The notes under the pieces are model-generated. The model saw nothing but the letters and a program-made list of their open reading frames with translations, had not been told where the DNA came from and searched no databases. From contig SWDT01000183.1 in assembly GCA_009193035.1 (NCBI GenBank), forward strand, positions 186,001 through 250,000: a stretch of 64,000 nt of DNA, in the 5' to 3' direction. Position 1 is the stretch's first letter; every line of letters begins with the position of its first letter. Positions 1-11,515 of the stretch are shown here, in pieces. The stretch is from Halicephalobus mephisto (Eukaryota; Nematoda; Chromadorea; Rhabditida; Panagrolaimidae). The translations under genes and the position numbers were made by a program.

Positions 1-1
1 C

Positions 2-151
2 CTTAGTGGAATGAACGAATTTCTACAACAATTGAACATCACCTTCCGTCGAGACAACGAAAGCCATAGACCGAGAATCAACAAACTGGATTCTGTAAAA
101 GATGTGGAACAGAAGAAGGCTGGCAACTACTTCTTCCTTGATGAAGAGTAA
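2..151 (+). CDS. abce-1: ABCE1 / Rli1 ribosome-recycling ATPase, C-terminal end (partial)
   Basis: The window opens inside the last exon of this gene. The second frame reads [17 protein letters not shown], continues [19 protein letters not shown] and ends NYFFLDEE, with the stop at 149-151. This is the very conserved C-terminus of ABCE1/Rli1, the soluble iron-sulfur ABC ATPase that splits 80S ribosomes after termination and also helps initiation. Only about 49 residues are present, so the FeS clusters and both nucleotide-binding domains must lie to the left of the window. Nothing looks broken. The next gene converges on it, with about 190 bases between stops. Identification is very secure because few proteins share this tail. 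Confidence 0.95.
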   Translation, partial: LSGMNEFLQQLNITFRRDNESHRPRINKLDSVKDVEQKKAGNYFFLDEE

Positions 152-341
152 AAATTCCTATGGAAGTTAACCGGCTGACTGAGTAAGTTATTGTGTCCTC
201 TAATTGGACTGTTGTTTGATAATATCTTGTTAAAGTTGTTTGAATAATTGATGAAATTTCAAAATTCCATTAGCTGCAAAAAATGATAATGTACTAGAAA
301 ATTAGCAAAGTACGATCAAATATGTACAATCACCCTTCCAT

Positions 342-3300
342 TTAAAAAAAACTTTTTCTATAAGTGGATTGACGTAGCTGATATTCATTTGTAAATTCCT
401 TCACAATTTCCAAATTTCCTTCATTCTTTGTATCAGCCCATCGGAAGTATTTCTGACATGTCCAGTTACTTTCTTTGTCTTTCTTCATACATGAAGCTTG
501 AGGTTCAACAAGTAATGTTGGATCAACTGAAATATAACCATTATTTAATAATTAAATTAAAACTTACTTTCAATTGTTTGCGGAATACCAGGAACTTTCT
601 TTCTTTTTCCTCTATTATCTTTAGGTAAAACCATAGATACCATAACCTTTCCATCAACAACAAATCTAGAAGGTACAGGAGCAATTGTTTGATCTTCTTC
701 CATAGGTTCTGGAGTTGAAGGTTTAGTAATATCAATAATTGTAGTTGTTGGTTCTTTTTTCTTTGGTGAAATTTTCTTCTTCAAAAATCTTGCAGATCGT
801 CGTTTTTTTGAAATCGGAGGTTCTGGATTTGCACAATTCGAAGACGTAATATTATCTTCATTTTGATTTTCTTGTTCTTCAACTTCAATCGGAATAATTT
901 TAACAGATTCTGTAGGACTATTAGCCGTTGGAGAAGTTGAAATATCCAAATCGTCATGCATAGCTGAGATTCTTTTTATTGCTTGATGAGGAAAAATCGA
1001 ATTTCTACGTTTTGACCTTTTAGAGTATTCTTCTAAAAAAACAAAAAATAATAATATTATATATAAAAACCTTACGATTTTCTTCATTGCCAGAATTCGA
1101 GTTTTCTTCTACTTTATTTCCTACAGTAGCATTTGGTAACTGATGGAAAAACGTTTTTCTACGAGGTCTTCCTGAAAAAGAATAATTTTAAAAATTAAAA
1201 TATTTAAAAAACCAAGCATTTAAAACAATTTCTTCAAAAATAAGTATTTTTAAAAATATTCCTTCAAATTAAGTATTTTTAATATACTTTAAAAAGCAAA
1301 ATACATTTAAAGTACAAAATCTTATATAAAATAAACTATTTTTAAAAAGCATTTCCCAAAAATGGACTATTTTTAAAAACCAAAATTTTTCCTAAAACTA
1401 AAATTTCTAGTTCCTCGCGTTGCTTGTGACCATTGATTCACAACAACAGCCGAAACGCAATAACGAGGAAGAAAGACGAGTGGTCAGTCTATCGGACACT
1501 CAAATACTTCTCTAAAAAGAACGAAAAACTCACGAGTCATCATTGACGATTCTCCATTGGGAGAAAGTGACTTCTTTTTAGGCTCTGATAATTTTGAATT
1601 ATCTACTTTTGTTTTTGTTTTTCTACCTCGAGTATTCTGTTGACGTTTTTGAATAGGAATTTGAGCTTCAGTAGGTACTTCTGAATTCACTTCTGTTTTC
1701 GACGTTTCTTCTGAATTTTGAAGTTCTTTCAGACCGTTTTCGTCAATGGGTTCAATAGGGGTATTTTTTTCATCTTCTATAGACTTTGATTCAGGTTTTG
1801 TAATTTCAAAAGCATTAGTAGTATCCATTTTTGTGTTCTCGTCGACTTTTGGAGGTAAAGGTTGAAGACAGTCAGTTGAATCAGGAATAGAGTTATCATC
1901 AGGCAAAACTTCTTCATTGACTTCTGGAGATTCAGATTGGGCATCTTTAATCAATTCAAAAGCAAGGTTATCATTAGGCAAAACTTCTTCATTGACTTCT
2001 GGAGATTCAGACTGAACATTGTCATTTAATTCAGGAGTGGGTTTGTCATCAAGTAAAACTTCTTTGATTTCTGGAGATTCAGACCGAATATCATCAGTCG
2101 ATTCAGGAACACATATATCATCAAATGCAACTTTTCCTTCACCTTCCCGAGCCATCCTATTTTCTTCTGCCAACTCCACTACAATGACCAATTCCTCTAT
2201 TTTTTCCTTCACACAAGTACAAATGTCATCAGAATTCTGTTCGATGGAATCTGGTTTTTCTGGCATGGACTCCATATTGGAAAGAGACGATTCCTCAGAA
2301 ATCTCGAGGACACATTGCGGTTTCTTGTCCAATAATCCATTATTCAATTCTTTCGGATCAGGATTATCTTCCTCCTTTGTCATCTGATCCGTTAACTTTT
2401 GAGAATTTTGATTTTTTTCATTAGGGTCCTGAAGTACAGTAATATCACCTTCGGATTCTGGTTTTCTCATAGGAGAGTCTGCAAGTAACGGTTTGAATCC
2501 GGAAAATGCAGCAAAAACTGGCATCGGCTTCAGAATAGAGGCATCTGCGAAATGGGGCATTGAGAATGCTTTTTCAATTTCCTTCATGCAATCGTCAGTT
2601 TCCATTTTGTCCATGTTTTCTTTGGTTTGAGTTTTCGAAGATTGGAGTTCTGTTTTGGCTTCGTTTTCTTTGTTTCCAGAATCCGGACGACCATCGAGAG
2701 ACAATTTTTCGATTTCTGGAGACAGGGAATCTCTCATTGCATCGGCGAAATCGAATAAAGAAATAGGTTCGTTGATGTCATCCAAATTCGGAACTTCGTC
2801 AATGGTCCGGTCGATCTCCTCAGCTGTCATCAATCCGTCCATCAACGCAGAAGGCAGTGTGGGGACGCAAATAGGGGTACTGGTGACGGCTGAAGTAAAA
2901 TGTAAAAAATAACTTTAAATAAAAACAAACCTCCACCGATAGAAATCGGAGATTCTGATCTAGGGACGGACCTCTTCATGGATCCGAAAAAGTGGCTTGT
3001 TCTGCTGAAAACTTTGCCGCTTCGGGTTTTCCGGGGAGTTATAGGGACACTTTTGTCTGAAACATTCAAATGTACAAAATAAACCTCCCATGTAGAAAAA
3101 TAAATCCTTACCGATGTCACAAAGTGGTAAATCAGGCCTAACCGATCTCTGTAAAAATTGCTGGACAGGAGATTGCTGGATTTCCGCCATCGGCAATCTA
3201 GGGGACAAATCCGTTTTATTTTTAGTCATGATAGTATTCCTGACGACAGAAATATTGCTGACCTTCTTGGATTCGAGATATGAAAGCTTCTTAGTCTGGA

Positions 3301-3415
3301 AAAAATTCAATTTTATATATGAAATTTTAAAAAATCAAACCTCTTGGAAGTTCCTTTTCTTGATGGACAAAATCGGTATTTTGCTGACCCTTTGAGAAGT
3401 GATATTCTTGCCCAT
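342..3415 (-). CDS. Uncharacterised Ser/Thr-Pro-rich, probably nuclear protein (7 exons, 828 aa)
   Basis: Seven exons join in frame: 3415-3341, 3295-3112, 3056-2931, 2889-1534, 1171-1076, 1032-568 and 526-342. The protein starts MGKNITSQRV and ends YRKSFF. I do not recognise the family. It is largely disordered and mixes acidic stretches with basic patches (TPRKTRSGK, KKRRSARFLKKKISPKKKE), which look like nuclear-localisation signals. It holds many SP/TP sites resembling CDK targets (ITPRKTR, RSESPIS, LADSPMRK, TSPTANSP). Around residues 398-465 a unit of about 24 residues beginning SESPEVNEEVLP is repeated three times. A VFAAFSGFKPLL motif lies near residue 255. The last exon (IDPTLLVEP, then NWTCQKYFRWADT) is the least repetitive part and may be a small conserved domain. 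A chromosome- or cell-cycle-linked role is only a guess. An apparent short intron at 1533-1512 was discarded because the longer one (1533-1172) keeps the frame. Confidence 0.7.
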
Positions 3416-3799
3416 TTTGCTGGAGTCATACAAGATAAAAAAGAACAAGAATAAAAAATCAAGAAAATCAAAAATCAAAATTGGAGGAAGATGGGAATCC
3501 AAAAACCAGAAACAGGACGAGAATTTAAAAAAACAAAAACCCCGCCAAAAATTTTCCTTTCGAGACAATTGTACTTTTGATTTTATGCGTTTTTGTTGAC
3601 AATAATCCTCGTTTTCGAAAATTAATAAAAATTAAATTATATAAAACTAAATTATATAAAATTGGAATAATCGGACAAGTATCACATTATCAGAAGTCAG
3701 TTTTTCCGCGTGTTGTGGTGGGTTTGGAAATTTTATGTAAATTTTAAAAAAGTAACTTTTCAGTAAATTTTAAAAAACAATTTATTATTTTTTTTATAC

Positions 3800-4210
3800 T
3801 TTATCGGATATTTCTTCAGAATCAGTTGTCTAATTTTTATTGGATGATCTTCTATAACGGGGAAATTAACCAAAAAGAAAAAATTCATATATCGAATTTT
3901 AAATTTTCTAAATTACTTTTTTTAAAATAATTCATAACTGAATTTTGTAAGTTATCAGATATTTATTTCAAACCTGTATTGAATTATTACCAGATAATCT
4001 TCTATAACGGGGAAATTAACCGAAAAGAAAAAATTCATATATCGAATTTAAAATTTTCTAAATTATTTTTTTTAAATAAATTCTTTAAAATAATTCATAA
4101 CTGAATTTTGTAAGTTATCAGATGTTTATTTCAAACCTGTATTGAATTATTACCGGATAATCTTCTATAACGGGGAAATTAACCGAAAAGAAAAAATTCA
4201 TATATCGCGC
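3800..4210. repeat. Tandem repeat, about 155-bp unit, 2.7 copies
   Basis: The phrase 'gataatcttctataacgggg' or a near match recurs near 3846, 3993 and 4157. Each copy is followed by the same run through 'aaaaaattcatatatcga'. The third copy ends in a CG-rich run (atcgcgcgcgcgtcg, about 4204-4218), unusual in this AT-rich spacer. The rest of the gap 3416-4860 is AT-rich sequence with no supported gene. Confidence 0.8.
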
Positions 4211-4852
4211 GCGCGTCGAAACCCAAAGGTGCTTTTTGTTCGTCAAAAATTTGCCACTTTCAGAGCTCCTTGTTTCCTATTTTGATTAAAGTAATTTTAA
4301 TAATTTTTTCCGTAACTAGGCACGTTTTCTACGCTGATTAAAATTATATAATTAATTTCGCGGGAAAATAAAAAAGTGGAAAAAATTCGATCCTAAATTT
4401 AAAATTTTTAAAATTGCTGAATTTTAGAAGAATATTTATCAAAATTGGATTGGATATTCGGGATCTAGTCATGGATAAGATCAAATTCGATATATGAACG
4501 ATTCAAAAGGAGGAATTATATGAAAGTTATTTTTTTAGAAAATTTAATAAATTTTTACTTATATATTTCGTCAGTTTTTAATTTTTTAAAATCCTTCATA
4601 AAAATCCGGCTTTTTATCCAAATCAATATTTCACTCGAATATTTAAGTTTTTCGTTCATTTCCGACTTGTTCCAGATTTATTTTTTATTTTTTCATCGAT
4701 TGTTGACTTTGTTGTCGAAGCTACAAATTCTGTTCCTTATTTTTTAGATTTTCCTACATTTTTATTATTTCATATAAAAATTACTTTATATATGGATTGA
4801 TTTATATTTTTTTGCGATTTAATTTATTTTTTATTTGAATTATTTAATTTCC

Positions 4853-4860
4853 AGGACACT
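4853..4860 (+). promoter_or_regulatory. Splice acceptor just upstream of the isochorismatase start (candidate trans-splice site)
   Basis: The sequence tttaatttccag|gacact ends six bases before the ATG at 4861 and has no coding exon upstream. In nematodes this pattern usually marks spliced-leader trans-splicing. A 5'UTR intron is the alternative. Confidence 0.45.
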
Positions 4861-5838
4861 ATGGCTTCTAGAATGATCACCAGGATCAACGCCAAACAAA
4901 GTGCCTTGTTCGTTTGCGATTTACAGGAAAAATTCAGAAACAACATTAAATTTTTCCCTGAAATCGTCCAAATCTCCAGAAGACTCATCGACGCCAGCAA
5001 GATTCTCAATGTCCCTATCGTTGCTACGGAACAGTATCCTAAAGGTTTGATTTTTGTATATTTCTAAATTAAAACTTCCATATATTTGTACATTTAATTT
5101 TTTTATTTTTATATCTAAATTAAAACTTCCATATATTTCTAAATTAATTTTTTTATTTTTATATCTAAATTAAAACTTCCATATATTTGTACATTTAATT
5201 TTTTAATTTTTATATATAAATTAAAATTTCCATATATTTCTAAATTAACTTTTTTATTCTTATTTCTAAATTAAAATTTCCATATATTTATACATTTAAT
5301 TTTTTTAATTCTTATTTCTAAATTTAAATTTCCATATATTTTTTAATTTTCGTAGTTTTTCAATTTATATATGTTAATTTTTGTATTTTCTTAGTTTATA
5401 TTATGTGTATAATTTTTAGGCCTGGGACATTCTGTTGCTGAACTTGGACTTGAAGAAAACAATGTTCCTATCTTCCCCAAAATGTGTTTCTCGATGTGTG
5501 CTAATGACATCGTAAGTCAACTCGAAAAGAACCAAGTCAAAGAAGTCGTTCTATGTGGAATCGAAGCCCATGTTTGTGTTTATCAAACTTGTCTAGACCT
5601 TCTGAATCGAGGCTATATCGTTCACGTTGTTGCTGATGCCGTTTCTTCCAGAAGTATGACTGACAGAGTTTTCGCTCTAAAAGGTATGCAAACAGCCGGA
5701 GCTATCCTAACCACAAGCGAATGCATTATTCTCGGACTTGTCGGAGGAGCCGATCATCCTCAATTCAAAGCTGTTCAGAAAATAATCCTGGAATCTGCTC
5801 CAGATACCGGTCTGCTCTCCCATATTGCTCATCTCTAG
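4861..5838 (+). CDS. Isochorismatase-domain-containing protein (ISOC1/ISOC2-like cysteine hydrolase)
   Basis: Two exons (4861-5044 and 5420-5838) give about 200 residues. The fold markers of the isochorismatase-like hydrolases are visible: LFVCDLQEKFR with the catalytic Asp near the N-terminus, the ATEQYPKGLGHSV strand, PKMCFSMC, and GIEAHVCVYQTCLDL, which carries the nucleophilic Cys. The tail (SSRSMTDR, LTTSECIILGLVG, HPQFKAVQKII, APDTGLLSH) matches animal ISOC1/2 throughout. The physiological substrate of animal ISOC proteins is unsettled and they are not thought to act on isochorismate. No signal peptide is present, so cytosol is likely. Intron 1 (5045-5419) holds a tandem repeat. The protein has normal family length and looks intact. 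Confidence 0.92.
5060..5345. repeat. Intronic tandem repeat, about 55-bp unit, 5 copies
   Basis: The unit 'aaattaaaacttccatatat' followed by 'ttgtacatttaattttttta' repeats with small changes through intron 1 of the isochorismatase-domain gene. Confidence 0.75.
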
Positions 5839-6014
5839 GCAAATTTTTGTCGTTATAGACAGAAAATATATATTTTATTGCACATTTAGCTTCCCAAGGC
5901 AAATTAATTATTTTTATACATAAATAATAAGTGACCAAAAAGCTACCCCAGTTACCACAGTTATCAAAGGCAGTTCATACGAACCAAACCCATAAGCTAA
6001 CCGGTGGTTGGTAC

Positions 6015-6605
6015 TATTAAAGTTGAAGATTAGAACTTGAAGTCAAAGTCCGACATCAAAATTAATGATCAGAGTTTGAGGTCGAAGTTGATAGTTAAAG
6101 TTAACAATTCGAGTTCGCCATCAAAGTTGATGATTAAAGTTAACAGATTAAATTTAACATCAAAGTTGATAGTCAGGATTTGAGGTCGAAGTTGATAGTC
6201 AAAGTTCGTCATCAAAGTTGATGATTAAACTTAAGTTTAAATTTAACATCAAAGTTGATAGTCAAAGTTCGTCATCAAAGTTGATAGTTAAAATTCAAAT
6301 TCAAATTTTGAAGACAAAATTAAATTTTTTTAACTTCAAAAAGTTATCTAAATTGATAGAACTTGATATATGAATTTTTAAAATAAAAAAATTCAAAATC
6401 TAAACTTTTTGAGTTAAAAAAACTCCCAAATTTTCTGTTTAAAAAAGCTGTACTTTACCTAAATTCCCCAATCTAGACTTGATTAACAACTTATATCTTA
6501 CCACAAAGATTCAAATTTTGACAATCAACTTCGACCTCAAATTTTGACCACTAACTTTGATGTCGAACTTTGACTACCAACTTCAAACTTCAACCATTAA
6601 CTTTG
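6015..6605. repeat. AAAGTTGATAGTC short repeat array with inverted arm
   Basis: From about 6020 to 6300 a degenerate unit of 15-25 bases (aaagttgatagtcaaagttcg and variants) repeats more than ten times. From about 6505 to 6605 the same words occur in reverse complement (caacttcgacctcaaattttgac), so transcripts could fold back. The same family reappears at 30745-31275. No coding frame is supported in the gap 5839-6616. Confidence 0.75.
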
Positions 6606-6616
6606 GCAACACAAAA

Positions 6617-9608
6617 CTACATAATTCCCGAAAACAAATACCCCCATCCAGTTCCAGATCCTTGTTCATCCAGTTGATTTCCAGATTCTAAAAAAAACAA
6701 TTATATTAAATTTTAAAAAATTCAAACCTTGTATAAATTTAGTTACATTACTAACTTCCTCAGGGCTTAATTTCAAAATCGTCCTCAAAACAGGTAAAAG
6801 TTGTTGTCTTTCATCATTAACTTTCTGAGGAGCTAAAAATTTCATCACAACGTTCTTCAAATACTCCGAATTTTTCACATGTTCTTCTCTTTCTGTATTC
6901 CTTTCCAATCTTCTTATTTCTTCTTTCAAAATTTTAATCTGATCCACAAGTTTTGAATTTGTATCTTCCATATCATTCAAAACATCCCTACTATGACGTA
7001 ATTGTTTTTCCAATATTTCGTAATCCTCATGCGTAATATAGTCCACAGAAGGCCTCGAAAATTCATCAAGCGACGATATCGGTCTTCCACCTATGTTATC
7101 TTCTAAAGATTCATTTATAACTTCTTGAAGAGATTTCAAATCTTCATCTTCATTATCATGATCAAGTCCAGATGGATTACTTTCAATAATTCCTCCAACA
7201 TGATTAAAATTAATTGGTTGAATTTTCGATAATTGAGCTTGAATCCTCTTTTGTACCATTCTCGTGTCATTAATCGTATACGATGGACTTGATTTCCTAG
7301 GTTCAATCGTCATTTCTCTATATTCAATTAATCTATCATTTAATTCCTTATTTTGAGCTTGTAATTCCAAATTTTGTCGTTGAAACGATTCAATTAATTT
7401 TTCTTTTTCAGCCGAATACTGTTCAATAGTTCTACTTAACTGTTTTTGAAGAATTTCATTATCTGTCACAGCTTGTCTCAATCTCAGCTCAAAATCAGAT
7501 TCAGTCCGACGTCGTTCTTCTTGACCACGAGTTCTTAAAGATTTCAAAGTCGAATGGGCATCTTCCAATTCAGCTTTTAAATTTTTTGCATGTTCTTGTG
7601 TTGAGTGAAGCTCATCCTCCAAATACGAACATCTTTCTCTAAAAAATTAAAAAATTCTTAAAAATTAAAAAATTCTTAAAAATTTAAAAGTTCTTAAAAC
7701 TTTAAAAATTAAAAAATTCTTAAAAATTAAAAAAATTAAAAAATTCTTAAAAATTCTTAAAAATTAAAAAATTCTTAAAACTTTAAAAATTAAAAAGTTC
7801 TTAAAACTTTAAAAATTAAAAAATTCTTAAAAATTTTAAAAATTAAATTTCTATTTTAAATTCAAAAATTCTTTAAAAATCTTAACATTATTAAAAAAAT
7901 AATTTTCAAAAAATTAAAAAAACACTTATATTCCAATTTTTTGCAACTTTAATCCAAAAAAGTTCAAAATATTTCAAAAAATTTTTAATTATATTATAAA
8001 ACTAGAAAATAAAAATTTAGACATCCTTAAAATTGAAAATTAGTCTTCAATATCCAGGATTTCAAAAATCAACTTCTAATTTAAGATTCAGAATTTACAA
8101 ATCAGATCACCCTATTAATAAGTACTTTTTGCTCAAATCCAACTCCAAAATTCGAAAATATACATTTGGGACAGAAATATCCAGGACACTAACGTCATAC
8201 AATCAAAAAACTCACGTTAATTGATTAATTTTCTCATTTCTTGCTTGAATAGTTTTAATAAGTTCATCGATTTCATGTTTTCCAGAAACCACAGCTGAAG
8301 AAGATTCTGTTCTATCTTCAGTTTTTTGTTTCAATACATATTCCGCTTTTTCCTTAAAAGTCGAATGTTCAATTTGTAAATCATCAAATCTTCGTTGAAG
8401 AATTTCCAATTCACTTCTTAATTTTCTTATTTCTATGGTTTTTTCAGCGACATATTTCTGTTGTTCTGAAGATTCATCTCTAAATCGCTTCAGTTGACTG
8501 TTCAATTTCGCTACTTCCAGATCGTGTTCTGCTTTGATCTGTTGAGATTGCAACGTTAACGACTGGGCTTCTTTCGAGTTTTCATTCATCAGAGTTTTCT
8601 GTTCTAAAATAATAAATTCATATAAAAACCACACTATAAAAAGTTAAAAATCAACATTTTTATGAAATTACTTTAAAGGGAATTTAGAGACCAAAGTAGC
8701 CTAAAATTTCGCTTTTACATGATAGCTATTTCGTAATTTTAGATTACTTCGAAATCATCCATATGTTGTAAAACCATATATGAACTATTTGATGAAATTC
8801 TCTCGGGGAAAATTTCTAAAAATTCTTGGAAAAAAAATTAGTCTACAATTTCAGTTTTGTGGAATCTTATGATTTCATAATTGATTTTTCAGAACTACAT
8901 TCCTCTTGGATGAATCTAGGACCTTCTAGATTAGAGCCATACGGAGTGTAAATTCCTATCTAGCTTCTAGGATTAGTTTTCATATATGAAACTATCAACA
9001 GAGAACCTAGAAATCATATTCAGCTGACCCGCGCTCGACGAGTTGCTGTGGTTTTCTATATAAAAATTTATAAAATAATTTAAACAAACCGTTAAGTTCT
9101 TTTTGTAATTTCGAAATTTCGTTCTTGAGGTCCTTGAGGGAGACTTCTAATTCGGCGTTTTGCTGCATCAGATTCTCGTTTTTGAGACTCAAATCTCGGA
9201 CTAATTCGTCTTTTTCTTTTTGGGCTTCTTTCTGATTTTCCAATTGTTTCTTTAATTCCGTATAACTTTTCTTATAATCACTCAATTCCAAAGATATCAT
9301 TTCTGTTTTGTCGTCCTTCTGGCCTTGTTCCAACTTCGAACATTTCTGTTCCAGTTCCGTCGCCTTCTGCTTGTAATCCTCCGCTTGTTTCCTGGCTTCT
9401 TTCACAGAAATCAGTTGTTTTTTCAGTAATTTAATGAGATCTTCTCTAGGCAATGAATCAAGCTGAAATTTCATATATCAAAAAAATTTTTTAAAATTAA
9501 AACCTTAGATTGAGGTTGCTTAATCGTCGGGGACATCGTTGACGGAGGCACCGAATTTCCTTCGACTTCACTTTCAGAAGCATTTGGTCCATCTTCCGGT
9601 TCAGCCAT
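6617..9608 (-). CDS. GRIP-domain golgin (long coiled coil, GCC-like), 6 exons, 624 aa
   Basis: Exons are 9608-9504, 9462-9090, 9055-9029, 8603-8216, 7638-6728 and 6687-6617. After an acidic N-terminus (MAEPEDGPNASESE) almost the whole protein is heptad-rich coiled coil (DLIKLLKKQLISVKEARKQ, then long Glu/Lys/Leu/Gln runs). The C-terminal GRIP domain reads SEYLKNVVMKFLAP, then RQQLLPVLRTILKLSPEE. It ends with an aromatic tail, GTGWGYLFSGIM, as in GCC1/GCC2-type golgins. GRIP domains bind Arl1-GTP on trans-Golgi membranes and the coiled coil captures vesicles. Exon 3 is a 27-base microexon chosen because it alone keeps the frame. A later donor at 9006 would put a stop in exon 4. It lies 412 bases downstream of the histone gene on the same strand. 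Which golgin subtype it is cannot be settled here. Confidence 0.88.
7640..8210. repeat. Low-complexity intron of the golgin gene
   Basis: From 7640 to about 7850 the words 'aaaaattcttaaaaatt' and 'cttaaaactttaaaaatt' repeat. The remainder of the intron (7639-8215) is AT-rich with no exon-like sequence. Confidence 0.6.
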
Positions 9609-10020
9609 TCTTAAAAGTTTTAAAAATATAAAAATAATAAAAAAACGAAATCCACGCAAAACGAAACAGCAACGTGGCGATTCAAAAAATTATAAATTTC
9701 GTTTTTGATAAAAATCGGAAAAAAAAATAAATCATACAGATTAACTTTACGAGTGAGATTTCTTTCTAAAAAACGAAAATAAATCTGATGTGTTGAAAAC
9801 ATCATTGACGAAATTCCTGGAAGAAAAATTACAAATAACGACGAGAATTGAGACCGAAAGCGGAAAGAACAAGGTTCCCGACGCGAAATTCTTCCTTGAT
9901 CCTAACAGCTGATATATCCACAAAATTCTACAAATCAACTTCATTACAACAATTACTTTCAATACAAAAAATTTAAGATCTTAAATGTAAAATTCCTAAA
10001 AACTCACATTTTCTCGAAAT
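9609..10020. other. Spacer between histone H2A and golgin genes, no gene seen
   Basis: This is 412 bases of moderately AT-rich DNA between two minus-strand genes. Short open frames exist but lack family similarity and good splice context. It presumably holds the golgin promoter and the histone 3'UTR, or could be an unusually long inter-cistronic gap. An acceptor-like TTTTAAG ends one base before the golgin ATG. Confidence 0.4.
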
Positions 10021-10487
10021 TTACTGAGAATCAGATTCATCATGTGTTTCGTTTTCGGAATCTTGTTTGACGCGTCTCTTACGACTTTTCGGATCTTTTT
10101 TAAGCAAAACTGGCTGAATGTAAGGGATTGCACCGGCTTCGGGGAAATCGACGTTCTCAGTGAGGGCATTCAGCTCTTCGTCGCTACGAACAGACAACAT
10201 GATGGTCCTTGGAGTAATACGTCTCTTGTTATTCTGTCGAGTGACGTCACCAGCAACTTCCAAAATCTCAGCAACCAAGTACTCAAGAACTGTGGCCATA
10301 TAAATACCGGCTTCTTCTAAAAACACAAAATTATAATAGAAAAAATTAAAAACAAACTTTGAACACGATGTCTGGTGGTTTTCTTTATCGTCTTGTAGCA
10401 TCTGTGGGCGTTGAAAATGATGTCGGCCCGAGAACTCATCGATCTACCTCTGAGGCTTTCGAGTTTCTTCGCGGATGTCGGCACCAT
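10021..10487 (-). CDS. Divergent histone H2A variant (141 aa, one intron)
   Basis: Exon 1 is 10487-10358 and exon 2 is 10316-10021. Exon 2 is plainly H2[21 protein letters not shown] matches canonical [20 protein letters not shown], followed by [19 protein letters not shown] and [14 protein letters not shown]. All six acidic-patch positions are kept (LEYL, AE, LE, SDEEL). Exon 1 aligns to the tail and alpha-1 region ([19 protein letters not shown] for SSRAGLQFPVGRLHRILRK) but is strongly changed and lacks the canonical PVGR. The C-terminal tail is long and charged ([20 protein letters not shown]) and ends in SQ. It is a single-copy, spliced gene, unlike replication-dependent histones. I chose the ATG at 10487, the first after an in-frame stop; an inner ATG at 10439 would remove the tail. 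It is not an obvious H2A.Z. A germline or sperm variant is possible but unproven. Confidence 0.85.
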
Positions 10488-10499
10488 CCTTGTGAATCC

Positions 10500-11515
10500 T
10501 CAAGTGTGACAAACCTAAGGAAATAAAAAACCTAAAATCCAGAAAATCAAGTGAAAACTATTTCAGGATATCATATTAAAGGACAGATAATCAAGTTCAG
10601 CGAAGAAGGAATTAAAGAAAGTACAAGGTAAAAATAAAGCTTCTTTAGTTTTTTTCGTATAAATTTGAAAATTTCGATTTTCTGAAAATTCTTGAGAATG
10701 GCACTTTTTATAAATTAGTTAAAATATAATCGAAATTTACTATTTTATAATAAAAATTTTTAAAAAAGTATTAGTTCTATCGCGCACGATTTTCATTTTC
10801 ATATAAAAAATTAATAAATTCCAGCTATTTCTCGGTAAAAATTCTAATAATTCATTACTATTTGATAACTTGGTTAAAATACAATCGGAATTTACTATTT
10901 TATAATAAAAAATTTAAAGAAAAGTATTAGTTCCATCACGCACGATTTTCGTTTTCATATAAAAAATTAATAAATTCCGGTTATTTCTCGATAAAAATCC
11001 TAATAATTCATTAATTTTTATTAATTTAACTAAAATACAATTGAAATTTATTAATTTACATTAAAAAAAAGAAAAAAAAATACTGGTCTCAGAGCGAACA
11101 ATGCCTGACTCACCCCCGACACAAAACTATCAAAATCGCGATGACGAAATACCTACCGTTTCCATTTTTATCAAAAACAAAAATCCAAACTCTCAACACG
11201 ATTTCCTGTTCGCGCGAATTTAAACATTTTTTTGTCATTTTTCTGTACTTTTTTTACATTTTTTTTTATTACAAATAAAAATTTGACAATTCTGCACAAT
11301 AATGATGTAAACTACTTTTCAAAAAAAAATTCTAAAACGAATAGAACATCTGAAATTAAAATGAATACAAAAATACAATAAAAATCTGAAATTGGGGTTT
11401 CCGTGAAAATGGAACCAAAATGGCGTCTGAGATAAAGCAAAAAATGAGGGATGTGCAAATCACCGGATTCCATCAATAATAATAATCAAAATTACTGGGA
11501 CAATAAGACTCGTCG
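10500..11515. repeat. AT-rich spacer with about 165-bp tandem repeat (2.5 copies)
   Basis: Between about 10690 and 11045 a unit containing 'tttactattttataataaaa', 'cgcacgattttc' and 'ataaaaaattaataaattcc' is repeated two and a half times. The remainder of the gap is AT-rich. A short acceptor-to-donor interval at 10566-10628 encodes YHIKGQIIKFSEEGIKESTR in one frame, but no partner exon is visible, so I do not call a gene. Confidence 0.65.

Noticed and set aside
1512..1533. Possible 22-base intron in the Ser/Thr-Pro-rich gene
   Set aside because: Too short for known nematode introns, and the longer intron to 1172 restores the frame into a clearly coding exon.
9620..9962. Overlapping minus-strand frames (61-71 codons) upstream of the golgin
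   Set aside because: No domain, AT-driven composition and no acceptor-donor logic. Treated as spacer.
10042..10320. Plus-strand 92-codon frame opposite histone H2A
   Set aside because: Antisense shadow of a clear H2A exon.
10566..10628. Acceptor-to-donor segment encoding YHIKGQIIKFSEEG
   Set aside because: No neighbouring exon on the same strand. Chance open segment cannot be excluded.
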